DNA from: Oscillospiraceae bacterium
GTDB taxonomy: Bacteria; Bacillota; Clostridia; Oscillospirales; Oscillospiraceae
Length of the DNA stretch: 53,045 nucleotides
Assembly (NCBI GenBank): GCA_015067945.1
Contig: SVLM01000012.1
Location: 1-53,045 of the forward strand
Direction: 5' to 3'
The stretch's first letter is position 1; every line of letters begins with the position of its first letter. Below the pieces are notes generated by a model that worked only from the letters and a program-made list of their open reading frames with translations, did no database searches and was not told where the DNA came from. This document shows, piece after piece, positions 16,217-24,609 of this stretch. The position numbers and the translations under genes are program-made.

Positions 16217-16821
16217 GGCAGTATCCTCCCCAGATCACCGGGGCAAAAACCGCAGGCATTGGCCTCGTCGTAATCCAAGTGAACAAAGGTTGCAAAATCC
16301 GGGCTGACCCGAACCTGCACCTCCTCAAAAATCAGGGGACGCTTGGTAAATGCCTGCAGTTTTACGATCTGCTTGTCCTTCACACCCATCCGTGCCGCAT
16401 CCTCCGGAGTCATGTGAATATGCCGCTGAGCGGCTATGACACCCTGCCTTAATTCCACCTGCCCCCGGGGGCCTTGTAAAACGGCACCGGGACTTCCGGA
16501 CACATCTCCCGAGGGTTTTACCGGCGGAGTAATTCCCAATGCCCGGGCATCCGTCAAAGAAACCTCAACCTGAGCCTCTTTCCGCTCCGGCCCCAGTACC
16601 GCCACATGTTCAAACTGCCCCCTCGGGCCAACAACCGTCACCCGTTCGTTAGCCAAATACTGCCCCGGCTGGGACAAGGGCCGCTTGGGTGTCAGCCCAT
16701 GTCCAAACAGCCGCTGAGCCTGCTCCGCCGTAACGTGCACATGCCGCCCGGAAGCCTCTATCTCCACAAACAAGGCCTTTTGTACCGCCTGAACCAGGGA
16801 TTCTATATCCTTTTGCTCCAT
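16213..16821 (-). CDS. pduL: Phosphate propanoyl/acetyltransferase, PduL type
   Basis: This 202-residue phosphotransacylase exchanges acetyl-CoA and phosphate for acetyl-phosphate and CoA inside the microcompartment. It recycles CoA and feeds acetate kinase. Two PduL barrel motifs are visible, SGRHVHVT near residue 24 and AAQRHIHMTP near residue 130, whose histidines bind zinc. The first 18 residues (MEQKDIESLVQAVQKALF) form an amphipathic helix of the kind that targets PduL to shells. In this operon it takes the place of the unrelated EutD phosphotransacetylase of enterobacteria. It overlaps the downstream orphan gene by 4 bases. Confidence 0.94.
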   Translation of the reverse strand: MEQKDIESLVQAVQKALFVEIEASGRHVHVTAEQAQRLFGHGLTPKRPLSQPGQYLANERVTVVGPRGQFEHVAVLGPERKEAQVEVSLTDARALGITPPVKPSGDVSGSPGAVLQGPRGQVELRQGVIAAQRHIHMTPEDAARMGVKDKQIVKLQAFTKRPLIFEEVQVRVSPDFATFVHLDYDEANACGFCPGDLGRILP

Positions 16822-16830
16822 AGTGCCCTC

Positions 16831-18204
16831 CTATTTCTCAAAAATAAGGGTTTTTACCACCACCGGGATGCAAGGCCCCACCGGCATAGCCACATCCAAA
16901 TAGCTCCCCGTCCGCAGCTGTACCCGATCGATGCAAAGGCAGCTCTGTCCTGCAGGCAGCTGTAAGGCAATGGCTTGTCCCAATGCCTTGGCCATATCCT
17001 GCTCCAGTGCAACCATCACCGGTTTTTTACCAAAACCCGCAGCAATGGCACGGCCCAAGGTCTTCACCGAAGGATAATCCGGTGCGGAATACCCCGGTAA
17101 GGACAGTACGCCATCGGTGTCCTGCACCGCCAGCTTCTCTGAAATCCGGGCAGCCAGTTCTTGCTCCGGCAGTGCTTGCTCCTGTGCAGACAATTGCACC
17201 ACCGGTCTGTTTTTCAGAGGGAATTTCACCCCTTTGTGAAACACCGTACTGCCGGAAAGCTGGGCACTGTGACAGCCTGCTCCGATCACCGTTGCACGGA
17301 TGGTCTGTTCCCCCAGCCAGCAGTCCCCTTTGCACAGCCTGCTCTTTGCAATTTCCTGCCCTAAAATCGGCCCAATATCTCCAAAGCTGTCCCACGGAAG
17401 TTCCTCCCGAATGCAATCCGCCACACCCCCGGAAAAGGACACCGCCACCGGTTCCCCCGGCGGTGTCATGGCAGTTCCATGAGTCGTCAGCAGCTCCAAC
17501 AACGCCCCCGGCTCTTGCCGTCCGGCAGCCATTTCCAAAGCCTTCACCAAGGTTCGTGCCAGTTCTTCAGCCTGATTTTTGGTAATCACATCTCCGACTT
17601 TTAGTTTACATAATTTTTCTGCTACCGGAGAAACATAGTAAATCCTCCGGTTTTCATCAAACTTCACCAACCGACCGCCCACATTCAGACAGCCGGTAGC
17701 TATGATTTTCCCCTCCCGGAGCAACGCCAGATTACTGGTTCCACCGCCAATATCCATATGCAGCACAGGCATATCTACCCTTTCGGAATACGCCTCTGCT
17801 CCCGCACCCTTGGCCGCCAGCACGCTTTCCAAATCCGGCCCGGCAGTGGCCACTACAAAATCTCCCGCCAACTCCGCCAAAGCCCCCACAACGGAAGCTG
17901 CGTTTTCCTTTCTGGAAGTCTCCCCGGTAATGATCACTGCCCCGGTATCCACGTCTTCCCTGCGGATCCCCGCCTTTTCGTATTCCTGGAGAACGATCTG
18001 CCGAATTGCCTGCCCATCCACCAGTTCCTGGGAAATCAGCGGTGTGAAATACACGGGACTTTGATAACGAATATTCCGCTGTGTGATCTGCATTTGGGGT
18101 ACAGAAAAGCTGCCGGCCTGGTTTTGAATCTCCAATTCTGACACCACCAACTGTGTTGTGGTGGTCCCCACATCCAGACCCACACTGCAAAGCTTTTCAG
18201 ACAC
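16831..18204 (-). CDS. eutA: Ethanolamine ammonia-lyase reactivating factor EutA
   Basis: This 457-residue chaperone-like ATPase exchanges damaged cobalamin in inactivated ethanolamine ammonia-lyase for fresh cofactor. It has the actin/Hsp70-type phosphate loops: VGLDVGTTTTQLVV at residues 8-21 and MDIGGGTSNLALL about 140 residues later. NVGGRLVKFDENRR follows. The gene overlaps the 3' end of eutG by 8 bases and is followed by pduL after 9 bases. Confidence 0.95.
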   Translation of the reverse strand: MSEKLCSVGLDVGTTTTQLVVSELEIQNQAGSFSVPQMQITQRNIRYQSPVYFTPLISQELVDGQAIRQIVLQEYEKAGIRREDVDTGAVIITGETSRKENAASVVGALAELAGDFVVATAGPDLESVLAAKGAGAEAYSERVDMPVLHMDIGGGTSNLALLREGKIIATGCLNVGGRLVKFDENRRIYYVSPVAEKLCKLKVGDVITKNQAEELARTLVKALEMAAGRQEPGALLELLTTHGTAMTPPGEPVAVSFSGGVADCIREELPWDSFGDIGPILGQEIAKSRLCKGDCWLGEQTIRATVIGAGCHSAQLSGSTVFHKGVKFPLKNRPVVQLSAQEQALPEQELAARISEKLAVQDTDGVLSLPGYSAPDYPSVKTLGRAIAAGFGKKPVMVALEQDMAKALGQAIALQLPAGQSCLCIDRVQLRTGSYLDVAMPVGPCIPVVVKTLIFEK

Positions 18205-19279
18205 GCCCCATCACCTCTTCCAACACCTGCCGGACCATAAATCCCTCTACCGCCATGGGATTTGTCTCGCAGCAGGGGTCGGACAGTGTTGCCTCCACAA
18301 TTTTGTCCGTGCTGTACCAAACCTGCCGGGGATCCACTCCGGCCTGAGCCAAGGTCGCCGGCAGCTTTAACTCCGTTCGCAGACGAATCAGACCGTTTTT
18401 CAAATTCCGCACCGCCACCGTATCCGCACTGCCGCCCAAGCCCGCAGCCCGGGCAAGGGTGGCATACTTTTCCCCGGCCTTGTGGGCATTGCAGCTTACT
18501 ACCGCCGGCAGCAAAATGGCATTGAGCCGTCCATGGGGCACATGAAACATTCCTCCCAGGCTGTGAGCCATGGCATGGCACAATCCCAAACCAGCTTGGG
18601 TAAAGGCCATACCTGCCATGGTAGCCGCTATATGAACCTTGAGTCTGACCTCCGTCCGCCCGGCAAAGGACGCAGGCAGCACCGCAAATGTTCTGCAAAA
18701 AGCATCCCGGGCAAGGGCGTCAGTAATTGCTCCGGCATTTTTGGCAACATATGCCTCCAGAGCATGTGCCAGTACATCAAAGCCCGCGTCCGCAATCAGC
18801 GAAGGCGGCAATTTTTGCAGCAATTCATCGTCCAGTATTGCCACCTCCGGACGCAGCCGGGAATCCACCAGCGGGTGTTTGACATTCTCATGGGTCAAAA
18901 TCGCAAAATCCGTCACCTCTGAGCCGGAACCGGAGGTGGTGGGTATGGCGATCAGCTTTGCCTTGCTTCCGCTAAAATATGCCATGGCCTTGGCACAGTC
19001 CATGGCACTGCCCCCACCTAACGCAACGATCCCGTCCGGGTTAAAGGCCTTTACCCTGGCCGTACCCTCTGCCGCCAAAGCCACAGAAGGGTCCGGCTGA
19101 ACATCCTGAAACATTTCCACCGCCTGTGCCTGAGCCCCGGCGGCGATTCGCTGAGCCATGCCATTTGCCGCAAAAAAGGGATCTGTTACCAAAAACAGCC
19201 GCTTGATCCCTAAATTCTTCAATTCCTGCACCGCACCGCTCCCGGCAATGATCCGGGTACCGCTGTAAAATTCCTTCAT
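18197..19279 (-). CDS. eutG: Iron-containing alcohol dehydrogenase EutG
   Basis: This 360-residue type III alcohol dehydrogenase reduces acetaldehyde to ethanol and regenerates NAD+ for EutE. The cofactor-binding motif is GGGSAMDCAKA, followed by IPTTSGSGSEVTD. The metal site uses DAGFDVLAHALEAY and GLCHAMAHSLGGMFHVPHG. The frame continues upstream to 19438, but the ATG at 19279 gives the normal start (MKEFYSGTRIIAGSGA); its ribosome site (AAGGCGGTG) is only fair. It is the first gene of the operon. No clear sigma-A promoter, B12 riboswitch or EutV-type paired hairpin was found in the 136 bases upstream. Confidence 0.93.
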   Translation of the reverse strand: MKEFYSGTRIIAGSGAVQELKNLGIKRLFLVTDPFFAANGMAQRIAAGAQAQAVEMFQDVQPDPSVALAAEGTARVKAFNPDGIVALGGGSAMDCAKAMAYFSGSKAKLIAIPTTSGSGSEVTDFAILTHENVKHPLVDSRLRPEVAILDDELLQKLPPSLIADAGFDVLAHALEAYVAKNAGAITDALARDAFCRTFAVLPASFAGRTEVRLKVHIAATMAGMAFTQAGLGLCHAMAHSLGGMFHVPHGRLNAILLPAVVSCNAHKAGEKYATLARAAGLGGSADTVAVRNLKNGLIRLRTELKLPATLAQAGVDPRQVWYSTDKIVEATLSDPCCETNPMAVEGFMVRQVLEEVMGRV

Positions 19280-19389
19280 ATCGCACCGCCTTTTCAAAAC
19301 CAGTATTCCCCGGCTGCGGTAAATCATGTATGTGGATGAAAATTTGTGTTCCGGCAAAAAAGTTACTATGCAAATGAAAACAAATGTGC

Positions 19390-19395
19390 TATGAT
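19390..19395 (+). promoter_or_regulatory. Probable -10 box for the small ORF-ruvCAB operon
   Basis: TATGAT (19390-19395) lies 20 bases before the small ORF start at 19416. No good -35 box is seen at the usual distance, so this promoter is tentative. Confidence 0.35.
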
Positions 19396-19415
19396 ATAGG
19401 TTGAGGTGAAAGAAA

Positions 19416-19589
19416 ATGGAAGACGAACGTATCGACATTTCTGAAACAGATATCCCCGAGGAGGAAAATCAGCAGCCGGTGTACCACCCCCGTCCCAAAT
19501 GGCAGATCGCATGTGCCTGGATTGGTGTGGCCATCATGGTAATCAGTGTGATTTTGTATTACTGGCAGATTGCCAGCGGTGGCTTCTGA
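19416..19589 (+). CDS. Small single-pass membrane protein upstream of ruvC, 57 aa
   Basis: This 57-residue protein is not a family I recognise. Its first 30 residues are acidic and polar, followed by one hydrophobic segment (ACAWIGVAIMVISVILYYW) and a short glycine-rich tail, so it is a tail-anchored or single-pass membrane peptide. A GAGGTGAAA ribosome site lies just before the ATG. Its TGA stop overlaps the ATG of ruvC (TGATG), so the two are translationally coupled and the ORF is unlikely to be chance. Confidence 0.7.
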   Translation: MEDERIDISETDIPEEENQQPVYHPRPKWQIACAWIGVAIMVISVILYYWQIASGGF

Positions 19590-20083
19590 TGCGGATTTTG
19601 GGAATCGATCCCGGCTATGGGATCACCGGCTTCGGTCTGATCGAGACCCGCATGGGTCAAAGCCGGCTTTTGCAATGCGGTGCCATCACCACCCCTGCCG
19701 GCATGGATTTTTCCGCCCGGTTGGAAATTATTTATGAAGATATGCGTAAGCTGCTGGAGGTAGCCAAACCCGATGCCGTTGCCATTGAAGAGCTGTTCTT
19801 TGGACAGAATGTCACCACCGGCATCGGCGTTGCCCAAAGCCGGGGCGTGATTTTGCTGGCCATTCGTCAGGCTGGCTTGACAGTAACGGCCTACAAGCCA
19901 TCACAGATCAAGCAGGCTTTGGTTGGCTATGGAAATGCCTCCAAACATCAGATGCAGGACATGACCAAACGGATCTTGCATTTGGACGCCATGCCCAAGC
20001 CGGATGATGCGGCCGATGCCATCGCTATCGCCCTGTGCCACGCCCGTTCCAGCACCTCCCTGCTGGCACAAATGCGTAAGTAA
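19589..20083 (+). CDS. ruvC: Holliday junction resolvase RuvC
   Basis: This 164-residue endonuclease dimer cuts Holliday junctions symmetrically during recombination. The acidic catalytic residues are visible: D7 in GIDPGYG, the glutamate pair of AIEELFF near residue 67 and the aspartates of KPDDAADAIAIA near residue 142. The frame extends 30 codons upstream, but the ATG at 19589 gives the canonical MRILGIDPG start and overlaps the stop of the upstream small ORF. ruvA and ruvB follow on the same strand. Confidence 0.96.
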   Translation: MRILGIDPGYGITGFGLIETRMGQSRLLQCGAITTPAGMDFSARLEIIYEDMRKLLEVAKPDAVAIEELFFGQNVTTGIGVAQSRGVILLAIRQAGLTVTAYKPSQIKQALVGYGNASKHQMQDMTKRILHLDAMPKPDDAADAIAIALCHARSSTSLLAQMRK

Positions 20084-20093
20084 CGGAAATTGT

Positions 20094-20140
20094 TTGACAT
20101 TGCAATTTTCAATTTTCAACTTTCAATTTTCAATTTGAAC
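20094..20140 (+). repeat. AT-rich short tandem repeats between ruvC and ruvA
   Basis: About five imperfect copies of CAATTTT/CAACTTT (20102-20137) lie between ruvC and the ruvA ribosome site. They form a low-complexity spacer with no coding capacity. Confidence 0.5.
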
Positions 20141-20153
20141 AGGAGGTTTCTCC

Positions 20154-20753
20154 ATGCTCTATTATGTTTCCGGTCCTGTGGCCGTTCTGGAGCCCGGTCT
20201 TGCGGTCATCGATTGCGGCGGCGTGGGCTACGGCTGCCGGGTCACCGCCTATACCGCTGCCCAGCTGAAGCTAAATCAGCCGGCAAAGCTGTACATTACC
20301 GAATCGATCCGGGAAGATGCCTTTGACCTTTACGGCTTTATTTCCCGTGAGGAGCAGCGGTGCTACGAACTGCTGACCTCCGTCACCGGTGTCGGCCCCA
20401 AGGCCGCCATTTCCATTCTGTCTGCCGGTCCTCAGAATTTCACTCTGGCAGTCATGACCGGGGACGAAAAGCTCCTGACCGCCGCCCAGGGCATCGGTAA
20501 GAAGATCGCCCAGCGAATTATTCTGGAACTGAAGGATAAGATCGGCGGCGGCTCTGTGGAGCTGGACTTCTCTGCCGGTGCAGCCCCCGTTGTCCCGGCA
20601 AATCAGGGCAACGCCGCTCTGGCCCAGGCCGCTTTGCAGGAGCTGGGCTACTCCCCCGCCGAAATCCACACCGCCCTGAAGGGCGTCGACCCCAACGCCT
20701 CCACCGAGGAAATGGTTCGCCACGCCCTCCGTGCCATGGTGATGAAAGGATAA
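20154..20753 (+). CDS. ruvA: Holliday junction branch migration protein RuvA
   Basis: This 199-residue protein forms the tetramer that grips the junction and loads RuvB. An N-terminal OB-fold domain (about residues 1-62, beginning MLYYVSGPVAVLEPG) is followed by the paired helix-hairpin-helix region (VTGVGPKAAISIL and AAQGIGKKIAQRIILELK). A flexible linker and a C-terminal RuvB-binding three-helix domain (about 150-199) complete it. AGGAGG precedes the ATG at good spacing. ruvB follows after 9 bases. Confidence 0.97.
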   Translation: MLYYVSGPVAVLEPGLAVIDCGGVGYGCRVTAYTAAQLKLNQPAKLYITESIREDAFDLYGFISREEQRCYELLTSVTGVGPKAAISILSAGPQNFTLAVMTGDEKLLTAAQGIGKKIAQRIILELKDKIGGGSVELDFSAGAAPVVPANQGNAALAQAALQELGYSPAEIHTALKGVDPNASTEEMVRHALRAMVMKG

Positions 20754-20762
20754 GATGCTTAT

Positions 20763-21803
20763 ATGAGTTTAGAAATCAATCAGGATTTTGGTGCCTCCCC
20801 CATCATTTCCCCCACCTTTGCCCCTCAGGACGCAGGTGAGATCGGTCTTCGACCCAAGCTGCTGGCGGATTACACCGGTCAGGAAAAGGCCAAGGGCAAC
20901 CTGTCCGTGTACATTGAAGCCGCCCGGCGGAGAAATGAACCTTTGGATCACACCCTGCTCTACGGCCCTCCCGGTCTGGGTAAAACCACCTTGGCAGGCG
21001 TTATCGCCAACGAAATGGGTGTCAATATTCGCATTACCTCCGGCCCGGCCATCGAAAAGCCCGGTGATCTGGCAGCTCTGCTGACCAACCTGAACCCCGG
21101 CGATATTCTCTTTATCGACGAAATTCACCGCTTAAATCGGGTAGTGGAGGAAATTCTCTACCCGGCTATGGAGGATTTTGCCATCGATATCATCGTCGGC
21201 AAGGGCCCCAGTGCCAACTCCATTCGCCTGGATCTTCCCAAATTCACCCTGGTTGGTGCAACCACCCGTGCCGGTCAGCTCTCCGCACCTTTACGGGATC
21301 GCTTTGGCGTATCATTGCGGCTGGAGCTGTATACCCCGGAGGAGTTGGCCCGGATCGTCACCCGCAGTGCCACCATTCTGGGCATGGACATTGACCCCCA
21401 GGGTGCCATGGAAATTGCATCCAGAAGCCGCGGTACACCGAGAATTGCCAACCGATTCCTGCGACGGGTGCGGGATTTTGCTCAAATCATGGGTGACGGT
21501 ACTATCACAAAGGAAGCTGCCGATCTGGCACTGAGCCGCCTGGAGGTGGATGAGCTGGGTCTTGACACCATCGACCGTCGTATGCTCACCGCCATTATCC
21601 ACAACTACAGCGGCGGCCCGGTAGGACTGGAAACTCTGGCCGCCACCATTGGCGAAGAGGCTGTAACACTGGAAGATGTGTATGAGCCCTACCTGATGCA
21701 GCTTGGTTTCCTGACGCGGACACCCCGGGGCCGTTGTGTCACTGCTCTTGCCTATCGGCATTTGCATATTGACTACAGCGAGCAGACACGTTTTGACGTG
21801 TAA
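20763..21803 (+). CDS. ruvB: Holliday junction branch migration ATPase RuvB
   Basis: This 346-residue AAA+ hexameric motor drives branch migration with RuvA. Visible motifs are Walker [14 protein letters not shown] near residue 70, Walker [10 protein letters not shown], sensor 1 in [13 protein letters not shown] and the arginine-rich PLRDRFGV. A winged-helix DNA-binding domain (about 270-340) contains the family-typical [10 protein letters not shown]. An AAAGGATAAG ribosome site overlaps the end of ruvA. Confidence 0.97.
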   Translation: MSLEINQDFGASPIISPTFAPQDAGEIGLRPKLLADYTGQEKAKGNLSVYIEAARRRNEPLDHTLLYGPPGLGKTTLAGVIANEMGVNIRITSGPAIEKPGDLAALLTNLNPGDILFIDEIHRLNRVVEEILYPAMEDFAIDIIVGKGPSANSIRLDLPKFTLVGATTRAGQLSAPLRDRFGVSLRLELYTPEELARIVTRSATILGMDIDPQGAMEIASRSRGTPRIANRFLRRVRDFAQIMGDGTITKEAADLALSRLEVDELGLDTIDRRMLTAIIHNYSGGPVGLETLAATIGEEAVTLEDVYEPYLMQLGFLTRTPRGRCVTALAYRHLHIDYSEQTRFDV

Positions 21804-21860
21804 TCTCTGAAATTGCCCTGTTTTTAGCCATTTTTTTGTAAAAATCCTATAAAGATAGGA

Positions 21861-21889
21861 TTGACAATTGTATCCAGCTTGTGTATAAT
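21861..21889 (+). promoter_or_regulatory. Perfect consensus promoter of the zinc-ribbon gene
   Basis: TTGACA (21861-21866), a 17-base spacer and TATAAT (21884-21889) match the sigma-A consensus at every position. The predicted 5' leader is about 95 bases and starts with a GTGG/CCAC hairpin near 21896-21908. Confidence 0.9.
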
Positions 21890-21992
21890 CCATCTTGTGG
21901 TCTAACCACGCTATCATCATTTTGACTCCGCGTTACAACCAGACAGTTTGGTGAGCTTTCACGGGGCAAACAACCGAAGAGAGGTATTTCCA

Positions 21993-22271
21993 ATGTACGA
22001 AGACAAGACTTTAGTTTGCAAAGAGTGCGGCAACGAGTTCGTGTTCACCGCCGGCGAGCAGGAGTTCTACGCTGAGCGTGGCTTCCAGAATGAGCCCCAG
22101 CGTTGCAAGGCCTGCCGTGACGCTCGCAAGAACGCTACCCGCGGCCCCCGTGAGTTCTTCACCGCTACCTGTGCCCGTTGCGGCGGCGAGGCCAAGGTTC
22201 CCTTTGAGCCCAAGTCCGACCGTCCCGTATACTGCAGCGAGTGCTTCGCTCAGATGCGTGCCAACGGCTAA
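21993..22271 (+). CDS. Zinc-ribbon protein with paired CxxC motifs, 92 aa
   Basis: This 92-residue protein has four CxxC pairs: CKECG near residue 8, CKACR near 37, CARCGG near 60 and CSECF near 80. They make two probable treble-clef or zinc-ribbon units. Many clostridia and Chloroflexi carry similar small CxxC proteins of unknown role, possibly nucleic-acid binding. A perfect promoter, an isolated position and its own terminator imply a strongly and separately expressed gene. The frame opens at 21948, but the ATG at 21993 follows AGAGAGG and starts just before the first zinc knuckle. Confidence 0.88.
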   Translation: MYEDKTLVCKECGNEFVFTAGEQEFYAERGFQNEPQRCKACRDARKNATRGPREFFTATCARCGGEAKVPFEPKSDRPVYCSECFAQMRANG

Positions 22272-22285
22272 TTGCAACAAAAAAC

Positions 22286-22318
22286 AACAGGGCAGGATTT
22301 CCTGCCCTGTTTGTTCTT
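22286..22318 (+). terminator. Terminator of the zinc-ribbon gene
   Basis: An 11-bp perfect stem (22286-22296 with 22301-22311) and a 4-base loop are followed by a T-rich tail, 15 bases after the stop codon. Confidence 0.9.
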
Positions 22319-22335
22319 CCGCAAGGTTTACATAA

Positions 22336-22434
22336 CTAATTTCTCTTCTGATTTTCCAAGTGACCGGACTGCACCACCGGCGGTTTTGGGTCGGTAATCT
22401 CCCAGGGGATGGGCTTTTTCTCTTCCTGCTTCAT
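22336..22434 (-). CDS. Possible 32-aa small protein
   Basis: A short minus-strand ORF (begins MKQEEKKPIPWEITDP) has an AGAAGGGA ribosome site about 6 bases before the ATG. It is very polar and proline-rich with no membrane segment. It lies between the transglutaminase terminator and the zinc-ribbon terminator, and no promoter is obvious. It could be a real small protein or a chance ORF. Confidence 0.35.
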   Translation of the reverse strand: MKQEEKKPIPWEITDPKPPVVQSGHLENQKRN

Positions 22435-22482
22435 TTCATTCCCTTCTTTCGACCTTATTTTGCCCCGCTATTTTGAAAAAAT

Positions 22483-22516
22483 ACGCAAAACCCGGACGAT
22501 AAAAATCGTCCGGGTT
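22483..22516 (-). terminator. Terminator of the moxR-DUF58-transglutaminase operon
   Basis: A 12-bp perfect stem (22489-22500 with 22505-22516) precedes a T-rich tail on the minus strand, 6 bases after the transglutaminase stop. Confidence 0.88.
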
Positions 22517-22521
22517 GCACA

Positions 22522-24609
22522 TTATTCAATAGCAAACACCAATTTCAACACCCATCGGAAGAACCAATTCTTGCTCTGCAGTACCGTCCGGTAGGACGCA
22601 ATCTGCTGCAGGAACAGCTGGCCTTCTTCCCGGGTCAGGGTATGCTGGCTGAATTTGGCCTTTTCCGCAAGCTCCTCCAATTCCTCGGGAATCGGTTGTC
22701 GCAGCAGGCGGCTGAGCCGGTTTACTTCACGCCACTCATCCAAAGCCTTTTGGTTGGGTGTTTTTTTGCGGCGTCTGCGATGACGCAGGCCGATTCGCAG
22801 GAAATACTGTCCTGCCACGACGCCAATCACCGACAAGCCCAAAGCTACATATTTGAGGGTATTCCACAGCCAGCTCCAATCCATCGGTGCCACCGGCTGT
22901 ATCTGATCTGGCTGGGTGGTACTCTCCACAGGCAGCGTGTCCGCAGTCGGCTCCGGGCCACGGGATTCTGTGGGCAGTGTGGGCTCCGTCTCTTCCGTCG
23001 ATTCGGAGGGATCGGTAGAGACCGTAGGTTCGGTGCTTTCGCTGGGTTTTGTGGGTTCCGTGGGAATGGGATCCTCTGACAGCGGTGTGGGATCCAGCAC
23101 TACCCAGCCCCGGCTATCGTCCAGATATTCCACCCAAGCGTGGGCATGACGCTGTTCTACTACCGTTTGATTTGCGTTCACTTCCACCATGTATCCGGTA
23201 ACATACCGGGCAGGTACACCTGCGGCTCGCAGAAGCACCGCCGCAGCCGTGGCAAAGTGGACACAGTAGCCGCTTTCCGCTTCGGTCAAAAACCAAAGGG
23301 CAAAGTCAGTTTCCCCTTGTGGCATGGTACCGGTTTGGGTATTGTACTCCACCAGATTGCGCACATACTCTTTAATGGTCTGTGCATTTACGCCATCGCT
23401 GTAAGAAGAGAAAACGCCGATCTTCCTGAGAATTTCTTTCGCTTCGGCCGCTGTGGCTTTGGGCAGCTGCAAGCACTGGTTCACCAACGCATCCCGAAAC
23501 ACAGAAGAATCGAGGTTATTTCCACCGAGGGGCGTCATGATCAGGAAGGAATACTCTAAAGTCGCCTCCCCCTCCAGCCTGCCCTTCACCAGCTGACCAT
23601 AGCCGTTTCGCAGATAGTATGGCACATATCGCAGCGTTTGTGCCACATCGGTGAAGATCTTGACCCGGCCTGCAGGCTGCATATTCTCCGTGGGCCAGTA
23701 ACGGTCCGTGGTAGTATCCACATCGGATACAGTCCAGGTGATGCCGTCATACACATCATACGCCTGCGCCCGAAGATAGATCAAACCCTTTTTGTCAGAG
23801 GTGACACGCATTACTTCATCATCGGTCTCCAGCTTTGGGCCCAATGCAGACAAATCCACCGCCGTGCCGGGTTCTACATTTCCGTTACCCAGGCCGCTAT
23901 GGCCGGCAAACAGATTCAGCATCCATTCAGGGGTTTCGAACCATGTGGAATAGCCGTCCTCGGGCACTGCCCAAAACAGCACGCCGGTACACAGCAGTGC
24001 CGGAATCAGCAGAATGGCCAGCAGACGATTTCCGTCACCAGCAGACCGCCGCCGGACCGTTTGGGTCAGAATCAGCAGCAGCAAACCAAGGCACAGAAGG
24101 AACAGACACCAGGTCTCAGGCACGGAATTGATGATCACAAAGCAGGTTGCAGGCATCACAATCGCCGCAGGCACAGCCAAAAACGCAGGTCTGCGCCGAA
24201 GCACTGTCCACGCCACTGCCCATATCACAGGAATTGTCGCTGCAGAAAGTGCGGTTTCCAGAGATGCAAACACCGGAGGCGTTTCATTCCAATACAAAGC
24301 TCCCCAGCCATAGGCCAGATTAAAACGGTAACTGATCAAATACAGCAGCCGCTCCAAAGAGGACTCCAAATCCTGCCGATACCAAAGATGGTTCAGTAAC
24401 AGGGCGATCAGCACGCCCAGAACCAGATTGCCCTTTCCGGAATTTGCTGCCACAGCAGCAATCACCGCCGCGATGAGTATGTTCCACGCCACCGCGGTCA
24501 TATCCACATCCAGCTCAAAGCCGGTAACAAGACACCCAACGCCGGCGTAGGCCAAAATAAAGGCCATAACCAGAGCAATGAGCCGGGAGATCCATTTCTC
24601 ATGCTTCAT
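22522..24609 (-). CDS. Membrane transglutaminase-like protein (TgpA type)
   Basis: This 695-residue membrane protein begins with a cluster of hydrophobic segments (about residues 8-210). A long extracytoplasmic region follows, carrying a transglutaminase-like core with the cysteine-protease triad: C449 in SGYCVHFATA, H490 in HAHAW and D506 in VVLDPTP. A Thr/Pro/Glu-rich linker of about 60 residues leads to a last membrane helix and a cytoplasmic helical tail resembling the C-terminal domain of TgpA proteins. The ATG at 24609 follows GGAGGTG and overlaps the DUF58 gene end. With MoxR and DUF58 it forms a conserved three-gene unit whose substrate is not established. Confidence 0.9.
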   Translation of the reverse strand: MKHEKWISRLIALVMAFILAYAGVGCLVTGFELDVDMTAVAWNILIAAVIAAVAANSGKGNLVLGVLIALLLNHLWYRQDLESSLERLLYLISYRFNLAYGWGALYWNETPPVFASLETALSAATIPVIWAVAWTVLRRRPAFLAVPAAIVMPATCFVIINSVPETWCLFLLCLGLLLLILTQTVRRRSAGDGNRLLAILLIPALLCTGVLFWAVPEDGYSTWFETPEWMLNLFAGHSGLGNGNVEPGTAVDLSALGPKLETDDEVMRVTSDKKGLIYLRAQAYDVYDGITWTVSDVDTTTDRYWPTENMQPAGRVKIFTDVAQTLRYVPYYLRNGYGQLVKGRLEGEATLEYSFLIMTPLGGNNLDSSVFRDALVNQCLQLPKATAAEAKEILRKIGVFSSYSDGVNAQTIKEYVRNLVEYNTQTGTMPQGETDFALWFLTEAESGYCVHFATAAAVLLRAAGVPARYVTGYMVEVNANQTVVEQRHAHAWVEYLDDSRGWVVLDPTPLSEDPIPTEPTKPSESTEPTVSTDPSESTEETEPTLPTESRGPEPTADTLPVESTTQPDQIQPVAPMDWSWLWNTLKYVALGLSVIGVVAGQYFLRIGLRHRRRRKKTPNQKALDEWREVNRLSRLLRQPIPEELEELAEKAKFSQHTLTREEGQLFLQQIASYRTVLQSKNWFFRWVLKLVFAIE

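Noticed and set aside
19280..19415. Possible B12 riboswitch or EutV-type antiterminator before eutG
   Set aside because: No B12-box-like sequence and no paired hairpins with the expected loop motif could be found in 136 bases.
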